DNA of 64,000 bases from Winogradskyella costae (GCF_013403865.1 NZ_JABFDK010000004.1:186001-250000), one strand, 5' to 3'. Counted from the stretch's first letter, positions 10,185 through 19,280 are shown. The notes: a model not told the origin generated them from the sequence alone. A program made the numbers and translations.

Positions 10185-11450
10185 TTAAAGTACGAAACCT
10201 TTAGGGATAACTGCACCTTTTTTAATGACTACAATACCTTCTTTTACAACATATGTCTCTGTTTCTGTATCATCAAGATGAGGACCTCCATTGATCCTTA
10301 CATCATCCCCAATGCGAACATTTTTATCTATAATTGTATTTTTAATAAAACAACGCTCACCTATTCCTACTAGGATTTCAGTATTGTTTTGATGAATTCC
10401 TTCTAGCGATTCGTAATCATCATTACCCATCATATAGGTATTAATAATCGTAGAATCTTTACCAATCCGTGAACGAATACCAATAACAGACTTTTCTATT
10501 TTAGCTGCCCCAATAATACACCCTTCTGAAACTACAGCTCTATCTAAACTCGTCCCTGAAATCTTTGAAGTAGGAAGTATGCGAGCATTGGTATATACAC
10601 GTTGTTTAGAATCGTAAAGATTAAATTGAGGGATATCGTCAGTTAGACCAATATTGGCTTCAAAAAAGGAATCTATATTTCCAATATCTGTCCAGTACCC
10701 TTCAAATGGATAACTCACAGTTTTATATTTGTCGATAGATTGTGGAATAATTTCTTTTCCAAAATCTACAGTACTTTCATCTGCCATAAGCTTAATTAGC
10801 AACTCTCTGTTAAAAACATAGATACCCATTGAACCTAAATATTCTCGACCTTGACTTCGCATCTCATCTCCAACATCAGATTTCCAATCGACTAATAAAT
10901 CTGAAGATGGTTTTTCAATAAATGATGTGATTACATTATCTTCATTAGACTTTAAAATCCCAAAAGATGTTGCATCTTTTGCATTAACAGGATATGTTGC
11001 AACAGAAATATCAGCTTTACTCTCTATATGTTTTTGAATAATGTCATTATAATCCATTTGATACAATTGATCTCCTGATAAAATTAGTGCATATTCAAAT
11101 TCATGCTGTAAAAAATGATCCATACTTTGTCTAACAGCATCAGCTGTTCCTTGAAACCATTTATCACTTTTTATAGTTTGCTCCGCAGCAAGTACATCTA
11201 CGAATGCAGAACTAAAAAAACTAAAATGATAAGTGTTCTTTATATGTCTATTTAACGATGCAGAATTGAACTGTGTTAAAACATACATACGTTTCATATC
11301 CGAATTAATACAGTTAGAGATTGGTATATCTACCAACCTGTATTTACCTGCAATTGGCACAGCTGGCTTAGAACGTTTTTCTGTTAATGGATATAATCGA
11401 GACCCTTGGCCTCCTCCTAGTATAATTGACAATACTTTATCGTTTATCAT
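10185..11450 (-). CDS. glgC: glucose-1-phosphate adenylyltransferase
   Basis: 421 residues. It makes ADP-glucose, the donor for glycogen synthase. The nucleotide-binding motif GGGQGSRLYPLT is near the N terminus, followed by the substrate-binding segments of the family (SGDQLYQMDY, EKP, GTADAVRQ). The C-terminal third is a left-handed beta-helix with hexapeptide-like repeats. Middle gene of the glgACB operon: 40 bp after glgA, 3 bp before glgB. Allosteric control is expected from the family but not readable here. Confidence 0.96.
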   Translation of the reverse strand: MINDKVLSIILGGGQGSRLYPLTEKRSKPAVPIAGKYRLVDIPISNCINSDMKRMYVLTQFNSASLNRHIKNTYHFSFFSSAFVDVLAAEQTIKSDKWFQGTADAVRQSMDHFLQHEFEYALILSGDQLYQMDYNDIIQKHIESKADISVATYPVNAKDATSFGILKSNEDNVITSFIEKPSSDLLVDWKSDVGDEMRSQGREYLGSMGIYVFNRELLIKLMADESTVDFGKEIIPQSIDKYKTVSYPFEGYWTDIGNIDSFFEANIGLTDDIPQFNLYDSKQRVYTNARILPTSKISGTSLDRAVVSEGCIIGAAKIEKSVIGIRSRIGKDSTIINTYMMGNDDYESLEGIHQNNTEILVGIGERCFIKNTIIDKNVRIGDDVRINGGPHLDDTETETYVVKEGIVVIKKGAVIPKGFVL

Positions 11451-11490
11451 AGCTCATATTTAGTTTTTAGATTAGCGTGAATTTTTTAGT

Positions 11491-12897
11491 TTAGTTTATA
11501 GATTTATATAAGTTGAGATACGCTTTTGCAGAAACCTTCCAAGAATGATCTATACTCATAATTCGTTTTCTATTAGCCTTAAATTCCTTCTTCTCATTAT
11601 AAAAGTCTTTTCCTCTATTGATAGCAAGCACTATATCTTGCAGGGAGACATCATTATGACAAATACCAAAACCTTGGTCCTCTATATCAATCACAGTGTC
11701 TTTTAACCCTCCAATACGTCGCACGACCGGTACGGTTCCGTACCGTAACGCATACATTTGGTTTAACCCGCAAGGCTCTACACGCGATGGCATTAACAAA
11801 AAATCTGCACCAGCATAGATAATATGCGAGAGTTTTTCATCATAACCAATAAATGCATTATAATTTCCACTATGGCGAGGTATTAAATCAAACAATTGTC
11901 TCTCGGTATCTTTAGAGCCAGACCCTAAAACAATGACTGATATATCCTTTGATTGTAATGCATGGTCCATAGCATAAGGCAAAAGTTCTGCACCTTTTTC
12001 ACCTACTAAACGACCAATAAAGGCAAATAAAGGCTTGCTTTCATCTAAATTAAACTGAGAACACAACCACTTTTTATTCTCTTTTTTGCCCGTTTCTACC
12101 GTTGTCTTCTTATAGTTTTTAATAATATATTTATCTACCTCCGGATTCCACACATCTGTATCTATACCATTTAAAATTCCAAAAGCTTTAGAGTTTTCAT
12201 GAGACAATAAAGATTCTAGTCCGTTAGCGCTATATTTTAATTCTTCCATATAACTTGGTGAAACTGTTGTGACACGCCAAGCACATTTAATCGCGGCTGC
12301 TAATGGATTTATCACGTCATCCCATAATAATAGACCTACGTTTTCGATATTAAACCTTGGTATCTTATAAAGATTATCGTAAGCCATCCAGCCTTGGTAT
12401 TGTGCATTATGAATAGTAGTAATGACAGGTATTTTATTTAATGATTCATATTTATAACTTTCTTGAGCCATAAAAGGAATTAAACCTGTGTGATGATCGT
12501 GACAATGAATAATATTTGGTTTTTCTTCTAAACCTAATATCCAATCTAAAGCTGCTATTTGAAATACTAAAAAGCGATCAATATCATTGTCTGTATACAC
12601 TTGCTCAGTGTAAAGTAAATTGTCTACGTGAACAAAGAAAATATCGAACTCTAAGACCGACGCATCTTCAATTTTTAAAATATTATACGGTAACTCTTCG
12701 CTACCTAATTTTAAGTGAGCTTCATATACGGAAGCAAACTTATGTGATTGTGTGAATTTATTATTATAAAAAGGCATAATAACAGAACTATTGGCATCTA
12801 TTTCATTTTGGTACTTAGGTAAAGCACCTACAACGTCCGCCAAACCACCTACTTTTGCAATTGGATAGCATTCTGCACTTATATGTATTATTTTCAT
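11491..12897 (-). CDS. glgA: glycogen synthase (ADP-glucose type)
   Basis: GT5 glycosyltransferase. The diagnostic KVGGL motif (residues 16-20 from the chosen start) binds ADP-glucose, and the C-terminal GT-B half contains the PSRVEPCGLNQ catalytic motif. The open frame extends five codons upstream to 12912, but the second ATG at 12897 begins MKIIHISAE, where family members start, so I use it. First gene of the glgACB operon. A perfect 14-bp palindrome lies upstream (12926-12939). Confidence 0.95.
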   Translation of the reverse strand: MKIIHISAECYPIAKVGGLADVVGALPKYQNEIDANSSVIMPFYNNKFTQSHKFASVYEAHLKLGSEELPYNILKIEDASVLEFDIFFVHVDNLLYTEQVYTDNDIDRFLVFQIAALDWILGLEEKPNIIHCHDHHTGLIPFMAQESYKYESLNKIPVITTIHNAQYQGWMAYDNLYKIPRFNIENVGLLLWDDVINPLAAAIKCAWRVTTVSPSYMEELKYSANGLESLLSHENSKAFGILNGIDTDVWNPEVDKYIIKNYKKTTVETGKKENKKWLCSQFNLDESKPLFAFIGRLVGEKGAELLPYAMDHALQSKDISVIVLGSGSKDTERQLFDLIPRHSGNYNAFIGYDEKLSHIIYAGADFLLMPSRVEPCGLNQMYALRYGTVPVVRRIGGLKDTVIDIEDQGFGICHNDVSLQDIVLAINRGKDFYNEKKEFKANRKRIMSIDHSWKVSAKAYLNLYKSIN

Positions 12898-12925
12898 TAA
12901 AAACCTATTCATTAATTGTTGCTGC

Positions 12926-12939
12926 TGTTAAATTTAACA
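12926..12939. promoter_or_regulatory. 14-bp perfect palindrome upstream of glgA
   Basis: TGTTAAATTTAACA, 29 bp before the preferred glgA start, in the divergent region shared with msrB. It could be an operator of the glycogen operon, but AT-rich palindromes also occur by chance and there is no second copy beside it. Confidence 0.3.
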
Positions 12940-13062
12940 ATAATTAAAATAAAGTCAAGCTTATTTTGAATGTAATTTCAAATAAAACAGCGATTATTTC
13001 GTAATGAATAAAAGATCTTAACGACTTAACCAACAAACAACAATTTTAAAAATTTTTAGATT

Positions 13063-13548
13063 TTGAAAAAGATAGCATTATTAACGATTATTAGTTTATT
13101 TCTTAGCTGTAATAGTTCGGCCCAGAAAACAGAAAATAAAGCAAAAGACACCTTTGAGATTACAAAAACGGATGCTGAATGGAAAGCTCAACTCACCGAT
13201 GCTCAGTATAGCGTTTTAAGAAAGGCAGGGACAGAACGTCCATTCTCTAGCCCATTAGATAAAACCTACAAAGAAGGAATTTACCATTGTGCAGCTTGTA
13301 ACACCCCCCTATTTAAAAGTGAGCATAAATTTGACTCGGGTACTGGTTGGCCAAGTTTTGATCGTGTTATTGAAGGTAATGTTGCCTTTGGTACAGATAC
13401 TAAAATAGGATATACTAGAGACGAAGAGCATTGTGCCACTTGTGGAGGCCATCTAGGACATGTCTTTAATGATGGCCCAACGGAAACTACAGGTAAGCGC
13501 CATTGCATTAATGGTGTCGCTCTAACATTTGTTCCTGCTGAAGATTAA
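13063..13548 (+). CDS. msrB: peptide-methionine (R)-S-oxide reductase, exported lipoprotein form
   Basis: 161 residues. The MsrB domain reduces methionine-R-sulfoxide in proteins. Two CxxC pairs (CAAC and CATC) bind structural zinc, GTGWPSF and the catalytic Cys in RHCINGVAL are present. The N terminus is a lipoprotein leader (LFLSC, Cys about 16), so the enzyme is periplasmic or membrane-anchored. The start must be TTG at 13063: no ATG precedes the domain and a later start would lose the leader. No second Msr domain is fused. Confidence 0.92.
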   Translation: MKKIALLTIISLFLSCNSSAQKTENKAKDTFEITKTDAEWKAQLTDAQYSVLRKAGTERPFSSPLDKTYKEGIYHCAACNTPLFKSEHKFDSGTGWPSFDRVIEGNVAFGTDTKIGYTRDEEHCATCGGHLGHVFNDGPTETTGKRHCINGVALTFVPAED

Positions 13549-13686
13549 TTCGTTAAAACGACATTTTGTTTTCAATACCACAAGATGATGACGTTAGCGC
13601 GTATGCTTTTCTCAAAAAACAAAACGTAAAAAGCTCTAAAACGATTGTAGTAATTTAATAGCTGAAAAATACATTTCTGTACTTAT

Positions 13687-13748
13687 AATTAGCGATATAA
13701 CATCAAACTATAATATATTATAGTGTGTTTAATGTTATATCGCTAATT
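13687..13748. repeat. 62-bp near-perfect palindrome (long hairpin)
   Basis: Two perfect 17-nt arms (AATTAGCGATATAACAT and its reverse complement). The inner 28 nt continue the pairing with one mismatch and a 4-nt bulge, leaving almost no loop. It lies between msrB and the DinB-like gene. It has no U-run, so it is not a typical terminator. Confidence 0.8.
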
Positions 13749-13770
13749 TTATACAACTAAATTAAACGTT

Positions 13771-14325
13771 ATGGATCAGTCCTATTTACCTAGTGCCATC
13801 AAACAATTTGAATACTATAAATCTCTTGGAGATAAAACGATAGAACAACTTTCGTTTAACGAATTACAAAAAGAGTTTTCTAAAGGTTCTAATTCCGTAG
13901 CCATAATTATAACACATCTTGTTGGTAATATGCTAAGTCGTTGGACTAACTTTTTAACAGAAGATGGAGAAAAAAAATGGAGACAACGTGATGATGAATT
14001 TAATGATAATTTTGAATCAAAAAGGGAATTATTAGACACTTGGAACAGAGGATGGGACTGTTTATTTTCAGCTCTTGCTCCTTTACATCCATCAGATTTA
14101 GAGAAAGTCGTTTACATAAGGAACCAAGGACATTCGGTTACCGAAGCTATCAATAGACAAATGATGCACTATGCCTATCATGTTGGTCAGATTGTATTTA
14201 TTGGTAAATTGATAAGAGGTGCTGATTGGGAATCATTATCTATAGCTAAAGGACAATCTAAAGCTTATAATACCGACAAGTTCCAACTAGACAAACGACG
14301 TACGCATTTTACGGATGAGTTATGA
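13771..14325 (+). CDS. DUF1572/DinB-like protein
   Basis: 184 residues, predicted four-helix bundle of the DinB/YfiT superfamily (DUF1572). Putative metal-binding histidines occur in THLVGNML (near residue 50) and in HYAYHVGQ (near 132-136), the usual three-His arrangement. Related proteins are thiol-dependent transferases or stress proteins, but the substrate is unknown. It stands alone between the large hairpin at 13687 and lpdA. Confidence 0.8.
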   Translation: MDQSYLPSAIKQFEYYKSLGDKTIEQLSFNELQKEFSKGSNSVAIIITHLVGNMLSRWTNFLTEDGEKKWRQRDDEFNDNFESKRELLDTWNRGWDCLFSALAPLHPSDLEKVVYIRNQGHSVTEAINRQMMHYAYHVGQIVFIGKLIRGADWESLSIAKGQSKAYNTDKFQLDKRRTHFTDEL

Positions 14326-14403
14326 TCATAATCCCTTAATAACAAGCTCTCAACTTTAAATATCCACTTTGAATACACATATCACAATTTAAACGTTTTG
14401 GAA

Positions 14404-14437
14404 TTTGGCATTTTCTTTTTGGAATTTGTTATTTTTG
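14404..14437 (+). promoter_or_regulatory. flavobacterial promoter of lpdA
   Basis: TTTG at 14404-14407, 22-nt spacer, TATTTTTG at 14430-14437. This matches the Bacteroidota consensus TTTG-N17-23-TAnnTTTG. Transcription would start near 14442, about 28 nt before the ATG. Confidence 0.7.
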
Positions 14438-14469
14438 TAACTTCAAAAATTCAATAAAAAAACTTACCC

Positions 14470-15846
14470 ATGAGTAAATACGATATTATAGTATTAGGAA
14501 GTGGTCCTGGTGGCTACGTAACTGCAATTAGAGCGTCGCAATTAGGATTTAAAACTGCTGTTGTAGAAAAAGAAAGTCTTGGTGGTGTGTGCTTAAATTG
14601 GGGTTGTATCCCAACTAAGGCCCTTTTAAAATCTGCTCAAGTATTTGAATACCTTAAACATGCTGAAGATTACGGACTTAAAGTTTCTGGAGCTGAGCAC
14701 GATTTTGACGCTGTTGTAAAACGTAGTCGTGGTGTTGCTGAAGGCATGAGTAATGGCGTAAAATTCTTAATGAAAAAGAATAAAATAGATGTTATTGAAG
14801 GTTTTGGTACCCTAAAAACTGGAAAGAAGATTGATGTTGACGGCACTATATATTCTGCTGATCATATTATAATTGCAACAGGAGCACGCTCTCGTGAGTT
14901 GCCAAGTTTACCACAAGATGGTAAAAAAGTAATTGGCTATAGAGAAGCAATGACTTTAGAAGCGCAACCAAAAAAGATGATTGTTGTGGGGTCTGGAGCT
15001 ATTGGTGTAGAGTTCGCCTATTTCTACAATTCTTTAGGAACAGACGTTACTATAGTAGAATATTTAGACAAAATAGTACCTGTTGAAGATGACGATGTCT
15101 CTAAGCAATTAGAGCGTAGCTTTAAAAAATCTGGTATTAAGATTATGACCTCTGCCGAAGTAACTTCTGTAGATACGTCTGGATCTGGTGTTAAAGCTAC
15201 TGTAAAAACTAAAAAAGGAGAAGAAGTACTAGAAGCCGATATCGTATTATCTGCTGTTGGTATTAAATCTAATATCGAAAACATTGGTTTAGAAGATGTA
15301 GGTATTGCTGTTGATAGAGATAAAATCTTGGTTAACGATTTCTACCAAACTAATATTCCTGGTTATTATGCTATTGGAGATGTTACTCCAGGACAAGCAT
15401 TAGCACACGTTGCTTCTGCCGAAGGAATTCTTTGTGTAGAAAAAATTGCTGGTCAGCATGTAGAAGCTTTAGATTACGGTAATATTCCTGGTTGTACGTA
15501 TTGTTCACCAGAAATTGCAAGTGTTGGTTTAACTGAAGCACAAGCAAAAGAACAAGGTTTAGATGTGAAGATTGGTAAATTCCCATTCTCAGCATCTGGA
15601 AAAGCAAGTGCTAGTGGAGCAAAAGATGGATTTGTTAAAGTAATTTTTGATGCTAAATACGGTGAATGGTTAGGTTGCCATATGATTGGTGCTGGTGTTA
15701 CCGATATGATTGCAGAAGCTGTTTTAGGTCGTAAACTAGAAACTACAGGTCATGAAGTACTAAAAACAGTGCATCCTCACCCAACAATGAGTGAAGCTGT
15801 TATGGAAGCTGTTGCAGCTGCTTATGATGAAGTAATTCATTTATAA
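14470..15846 (+). CDS. lpdA: dihydrolipoyl dehydrogenase
   Basis: 458-residue FAD flavoenzyme (E3), which reoxidises dihydrolipoamide of 2-oxo acid dehydrogenase complexes. GSGPGG binds FAD at the N terminus. The redox disulfide is Cys41/Cys46 in GGVCLNWGCIPTK, a second Rossmann motif (GSGAIGVEFA) binds NAD, and the catalytic His is in HPHPTMSEA at the C terminus. Monocistronic, with its own promoter upstream and a terminator at 15908. Confidence 0.97.
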   Translation: MSKYDIIVLGSGPGGYVTAIRASQLGFKTAVVEKESLGGVCLNWGCIPTKALLKSAQVFEYLKHAEDYGLKVSGAEHDFDAVVKRSRGVAEGMSNGVKFLMKKNKIDVIEGFGTLKTGKKIDVDGTIYSADHIIIATGARSRELPSLPQDGKKVIGYREAMTLEAQPKKMIVVGSGAIGVEFAYFYNSLGTDVTIVEYLDKIVPVEDDDVSKQLERSFKKSGIKIMTSAEVTSVDTSGSGVKATVKTKKGEEVLEADIVLSAVGIKSNIENIGLEDVGIAVDRDKILVNDFYQTNIPGYYAIGDVTPGQALAHVASAEGILCVEKIAGQHVEALDYGNIPGCTYCSPEIASVGLTEAQAKEQGLDVKIGKFPFSASGKASASGAKDGFVKVIFDAKYGEWLGCHMIGAGVTDMIAEAVLGRKLETTGHEVLKTVHPHPTMSEAVMEAVAAAYDEVIHL

Positions 15847-15854
15847 GCCCATTC

Positions 15855-15876
15855 CAACCTTCCCTTTAGGAAGGAG
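15855..15876. repeat. short hairpin CCTTCC-CTTTA-GGAAGG
   Basis: A six-bp stem at 15858-15874 just after the lpdA stop codon, with no T-run. It resembles short intergenic hairpins scattered in flavobacterial genomes; no function assigned. Confidence 0.4.
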
Positions 15877-15907
15877 TTCTTATTCGGATGGTTCAATATA
15901 TTATAAA

Positions 15908-15938
15908 TGCGATTCAAAATTGAATCGCATTTTTTTTG
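15908..15938. terminator. bidirectional intrinsic terminator
   Basis: ATGCGATTCA...TGAATCGCAT stem followed by a T-run, between lpdA (+) and the barrel pseudogene (-). Confidence 0.85.
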
Positions 15939-15939
15939 T

Positions 15940-16425
15940 TTAAAACTTAAGTCCGGATTTTAAAATAAAGCTAGAATTATTGCCATAGTTATAATTGTAA
16001 CCATAACCTGTGTTATTTATTTGGTAATTAAACCCTGCATTAATAAAAGCATCCTTATTTATATCGTATTGTAAGCCCGTAGATATTGAAACACCTACAT
16101 CAGAAGACAGACGTTGCTGTACTTTGTAAAAATCTATTTTAGCACCAGACAGCAGACTCAATTTTTCTGATATCTTCACTTTAAATAACAAAGGAACCTC
16201 TATTAAGCTCGCTTCAGCATTTAAAAATTCAAACTGACTTGCGGTAAAAGAAACAGTTTTAGTTAAGAAAATCCCATTAACTGCTAAATCCCAATTTTGT
16301 GACGCTAAATCTTCTTGAAAGGTAGCAAATTGTGAGCTCTACTGTCCAAAACATGGTGTCGTAGACATTAGATACATACTTAAAAAAGTAATAAGGCATA
16401 TCTGGTGTTTTAAAGAAAATGTCAT
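15940..16425 (-). pseudogene. outer-membrane beta-barrel protein broken by one amber stop
   Basis: Reading leftward from ATG at 16425, the frame gives a signal peptide (MTFSLKHQIC... ending CFGQ). A TAG stop at 16341-16339 follows directly, and then the same frame stays open for 133 codons to 15940. The downstream part has alternating strands (GAKIDFYKVQQRL, STGLQYDINKDAFINAG) and ends in LKSGLKF, a typical barrel C terminus with a final Phe. Everything except the single stop is intact, so this is a very young pseudogene, a sequencing error, or a read-through case. It sits beside other barrel genes on the same strand. Confidence 0.8.
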
Positions 16426-16554
16426 GTAGTCAATAGTTATAGCACTATCAAAAATAGCTCATTTTCAATTATATCAAACAACTGCTTAGTTATAAATTAG
16501 TTAAATAATCTTAATACGTAATTTAAAGTTAAAAAGGGAACTTTAACACCGCAG

Positions 16555-16638
16555 TTAATCTCTTTTCGAATAATGGCCTTTCACTGATACTAAAATCGTG
16601 TAGCCTACTCCAAAACCTATGCTTCTATTTTTACCAAA
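16555..16638 (-). pseudogene. possible remnant of a beta-barrel protein C terminus
   Basis: On the minus strand a 27-codon stop-free piece encodes a barrel-like segment (GKNRSIGFGVGYTILVS...), bounded by stop codons and without a start. It is in the 320-bp gap between the amber pseudogene and the next barrel gene, so it may be the debris of a further paralogue. The piece is short and could be chance. Confidence 0.3.
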
Positions 16639-16687
16639 TTAGAAGGATAGCATTTCTATTATATTCAAAGGTTTAGCTGTAAAAAAC

Positions 16688-16720
16688 AAAAAAGTTCCAG
16701 AATTATCTGGAACTTTTTTT
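16688..16720. terminator. intrinsic terminator after barrel gene
   Basis: AAAGTTCCAG-AATTAT-CTGGAACTTT with flanking A and T runs, 26 bp downstream of the stop codon of the leftward barrel gene at 16746. Confidence 0.85.
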
Positions 16721-16745
16721 ATGCTATTTTTTTAGGATGGCTAGA

Positions 16746-17384
16746 TTAAAACATGAATCCAACACCAAATTGCCAAACTTCATTTTTTCCATCTACGTTT
16801 TCAAATAAGGTATCGTCTTCAAAAATGCTAGTTAAGCCCATTGTATAACGTGCACTTAAAAAGAAACCACTGTCAAATTTATAAGAGGTTCCTAATGCTA
16901 AACTGGTGTCAAAATCCTTAACGTAAGAATCGTCTTCATCAATTTCAAAATCTCCACCATCAGAATTTGGTTCTAAATCAAATTCTTCGTGAATCTTAAA
17001 TCCAAATTGTGGCCCCGCCTCTACACTTAATCCTTTTACTAAATACACTTTAAGTAATAATGGTACTTGGATATAATCTAGTTGGTATTCTACATTTTGA
17101 TCGGTATCAAAAACGTTATCCTGATCTCTTTCTAAGATATCAAAACCTTGTCCTGAATAAAATACCTCTGGCTGAAATGAAATACGCTCAGAAAGTGGAA
17201 TTTCTGCAATTAAACCAGCATTGAAACTTGTTCTTGAATCCACATCATCAAAATCGTCACCAGTAAGTTTAGAAAAGTTAACACCTCCCTTGGCCCCTAG
17301 CTGAATCGTTTTTGAATCTGATTGCGCACTAACAGATGTTAATGCAAATAAAAATGCTCCTGTAAAAACTATTAATTTCTTCAT
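16746..17384 (-). CDS. porin-family outer-membrane beta-barrel protein
   Basis: 212 residues. A signal peptide (about 1-20, ending SVSAQ) is followed by the GAKGGVNFSKLTGD motif typical of the small Bacteroidota barrels (OMP_b-brl_2 type). Amphipathic strands alternate with Asp-rich loops, and the protein ends in FGVGFMF with a C-terminal Phe as needed for BAM insertion. Function unknown. Own promoter at 17417-17446 and own terminator. Confidence 0.85.
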   Translation of the reverse strand: MKKLIVFTGAFLFALTSVSAQSDSKTIQLGAKGGVNFSKLTGDDFDDVDSRTSFNAGLIAEIPLSERISFQPEVFYSGQGFDILERDQDNVFDTDQNVEYQLDYIQVPLLLKVYLVKGLSVEAGPQFGFKIHEEFDLEPNSDGGDFEIDEDDSYVKDFDTSLALGTSYKFDSGFFLSARYTMGLTSIFEDDTLFENVDGKNEVWQFGVGFMF

Positions 17385-17416
17385 AATTTATGATTGTTTT
17401 ATTGGGTTTAAAACAA

Positions 17417-17446
17417 CAAAACTAATAGCCAAAACAGCAGTAACAA
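17417..17446 (-). promoter_or_regulatory. flavobacterial promoter of the 212-residue barrel gene
   Basis: On the minus strand TTG (17446-17444), 19-nt spacer, TAGTTTTG (17424-17417), matching the family consensus. The ATG is at 17384. Confidence 0.6.
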
Positions 17447-17566
17447 TAAGGCTTAACAGCAGTTTAACAAGTTTTAAGATTTACCTAAAAAACAATCGGG
17501 AATGTTTAATAATTACATCAACTCAATGACTAAAATCATTGACTCTATTGAAGAAATTATCGGAAT

Positions 17567-18049
17567 TTACAAGCGATACCCCAAACCTAAAAATAACCCA
17601 TTTGGAGTAATTTCTTGAAAACCTATGGTGTATTTCATGTGTAAATCTACACTCGGAGTAAAATTATAAGCAAATCCTAAATCAGCTCTAATTTTAAGTT
17701 TCGCATTAAAAAAATCGAAGAAATAATTGATACTCGGACCGACGAGAATGTTAAATCGTTCGTCTATATTATATTTTAAATATATGGGCGCATTCAAAAA
17801 ATTAAAATCGCCAAGACTTATAAAAAGTAATTCGGGTTGTAGGTGAAAATCATTTTCTACTTCAAAATCGGCAAACGCACCCGCATAAAATCCTAGTTGT
17901 ACATCTGTATTTTCTCCAAAATTAGATTCGGCCACTTTAAAAAAGGTAAAATTAAGTCCACCTTTAATACCAAATTCAGTTTGAGCTTGAACACCAAACG
18001 AGCTACTTATAACACTAAAAATTAATAGGATTTTAATAAGATTCTTCAT
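17567..18049 (-). CDS. small outer-membrane beta-barrel protein
   Basis: About 160 residues from the ATG at 18049; the frame extends to a TTG at 18073, but the ATG directly begins the signal peptide (MKNLIKILLIF...VQAQ). The mature part starts with EFGIKGGLNFTFF and shows about eight amphipathic strands ending in LGLGYRL. Same broad family as its neighbours, function unknown. Leftward, 182 bp upstream of the next barrel gene, with aroQ 65 bp behind it. Confidence 0.75.
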   Translation of the reverse strand: MKNLIKILLIFSVISSSFGVQAQTEFGIKGGLNFTFFKVAESNFGENTDVQLGFYAGAFADFEVENDFHLQPELLFISLGDFNFLNAPIYLKYNIDERFNILVGPSINYFFDFFNAKLKIRADLGFAYNFTPSVDLHMKYTIGFQEITPNGLFLGLGYRL

Positions 18050-18114
18050 GCAAGTCAATTTAAATAGTTTCAAAAATTACAGTTCTCAATTCTTTGAGAT
18101 TATTATAGTAAGCG

Positions 18115-18537
18115 TTAATTAGAGGTAAAACTCTCTATAGCTAACTCATAACTCTGTAAACCAAAACCTAAAATAACTCCTTTAGCGTTAGGAGAGATAA
18201 ATGATTTATGTCTAAATTTTTCTCTTGAAAATGTATTAGAAATATGCACTTCTACAACTGGAGTTGTAATAGCTTTGACGGCATCACCAATACCTACAGA
18301 CGAGTGTGTATAAGCTGCTGCATTTAAAATAACACCATCGTAAGTAAAACCAACCTCTTGTATTTTATCTATAAGTTCGCCTTCTATATTAGACTGAAAA
18401 TGCTCTAGAGCCACATTAGGATACTTTTCTACAACAGAATCAAAAAACTCCATAAAAGTGAGGTTACCATATATATTGGTTTCGCGCTTACCTAATAGAT
18501 TAAGATTAGGACCGTTGATGATAATTATTTTTTTCAT
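18115..18537 (-). CDS. aroQ: 3-dehydroquinate dehydratase, type II
   Basis: 140 residues, the standard size. It catalyses the third step of the shikimate pathway (3-dehydroquinate to 3-dehydroshikimate). The N-terminal NGPNLNLLGKRETNIYG carries the catalytic Arg and Tyr, LNAAAYTHSSV and VEVHISN are the other substrate-binding motifs. Cytoplasmic dodecamer in the family. It is embedded among barrel genes with no functional link evident. Confidence 0.96.
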   Translation of the reverse strand: MKKIIIINGPNLNLLGKRETNIYGNLTFMEFFDSVVEKYPNVALEHFQSNIEGELIDKIQEVGFTYDGVILNAAAYTHSSVGIGDAVKAITTPVVEVHISNTFSREKFRHKSFISPNAKGVILGFGLQSYELAIESFTSN

Positions 18538-18651
18538 ATGTTTTTTCTATTTTTTAATTAACGTCACATGCTGTGTGCTATTAAACACTTCATTTGAGAC
18601 AAAACTCTCAACATGCTAGTTTCATGTAGTAAATATATAAAATATGCGCAT

Positions 18652-18684
18652 AAAAAAACCGAAGCAGATGCTTCGGTTTTTTTT
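18652..18684. terminator. intrinsic terminator after 180-residue barrel gene
   Basis: ACCGAAGCA-GA-TGCTTCGGT stem between A and T runs, 19 bp beyond the stop codon of the leftward gene at 18703. Confidence 0.9.
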
Positions 18685-18702
18685 AATATAATAAGTTTCT
18701 AA

Positions 18703-19245
18703 TTAGAAATGTAGAGCGAAACCTACACGGAATTCTAAAATACCTTCGTCAGTAAAATCTTCATTCATTGAAAGATTGTATCTAAGACCTGGCTCAATAG
18801 AAATGTTATCCGCAACAAACCATGCATAACCACCTTGTAAACCAAGCCATAATGGTGTTTCATCACCAAATACATCGTCTCCAGAAGCTCCTGTTAAATC
18901 AATTTGCACAGGAAATTGACTAGCGATATAGTATTTTGCCCCAACTTTATAGCTAAATGAAGATGCACCATCGAAATCATTGTAACCTAAACCAAGTTTG
19001 ATCGCTAAATCATCCATAATAAAGTAACCTGCTTCACCACCAACAGACCATACCGTAGTATCATCAACAGAGTATAAACCGATTCCCGTGTTAGCAGTAT
19101 GACCGAATTCACCAGCACCAAAACCAGTGTTAGCTTCTACTAACCAAGAACCTTTAGTTAAAGCGCTTGAAGTAGATTCTTCTTGTGCACTTACATTTGC
19201 AAATCCTAATACTGCAACTGCAGCTGTAAACAATAATTTTTTCAT
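18703..19245 (-). CDS. small outer-membrane beta-barrel protein
   Basis: 180 residues. Signal peptide (about 1-20, NVSAQ) and a mature barrel with alternating Gly/aromatic strands, ending in EFRVGFALHF with a terminal Phe. The pattern matches flavobacterial outer-membrane barrels found under strong promoters. No specific function can be read. It has a perfect flavobacterial promoter (19281-19310) and a strong terminator, so it is probably well expressed. Confidence 0.8.
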   Translation of the reverse strand: MKKLLFTAAVAVLGFANVSAQEESTSSALTKGSWLVEANTGFGAGEFGHTANTGIGLYSVDDTTVWSVGGEAGYFIMDDLAIKLGLGYNDFDGASSFSYKVGAKYYIASQFPVQIDLTGASGDDVFGDETPLWLGLQGGYAWFVADNISIEPGLRYNLSMNEDFTDEGILEFRVGFALHF

Positions 19246-19280
19246 AATTTAAGTTTAAATTTGATAATTAATTTGGTCGA

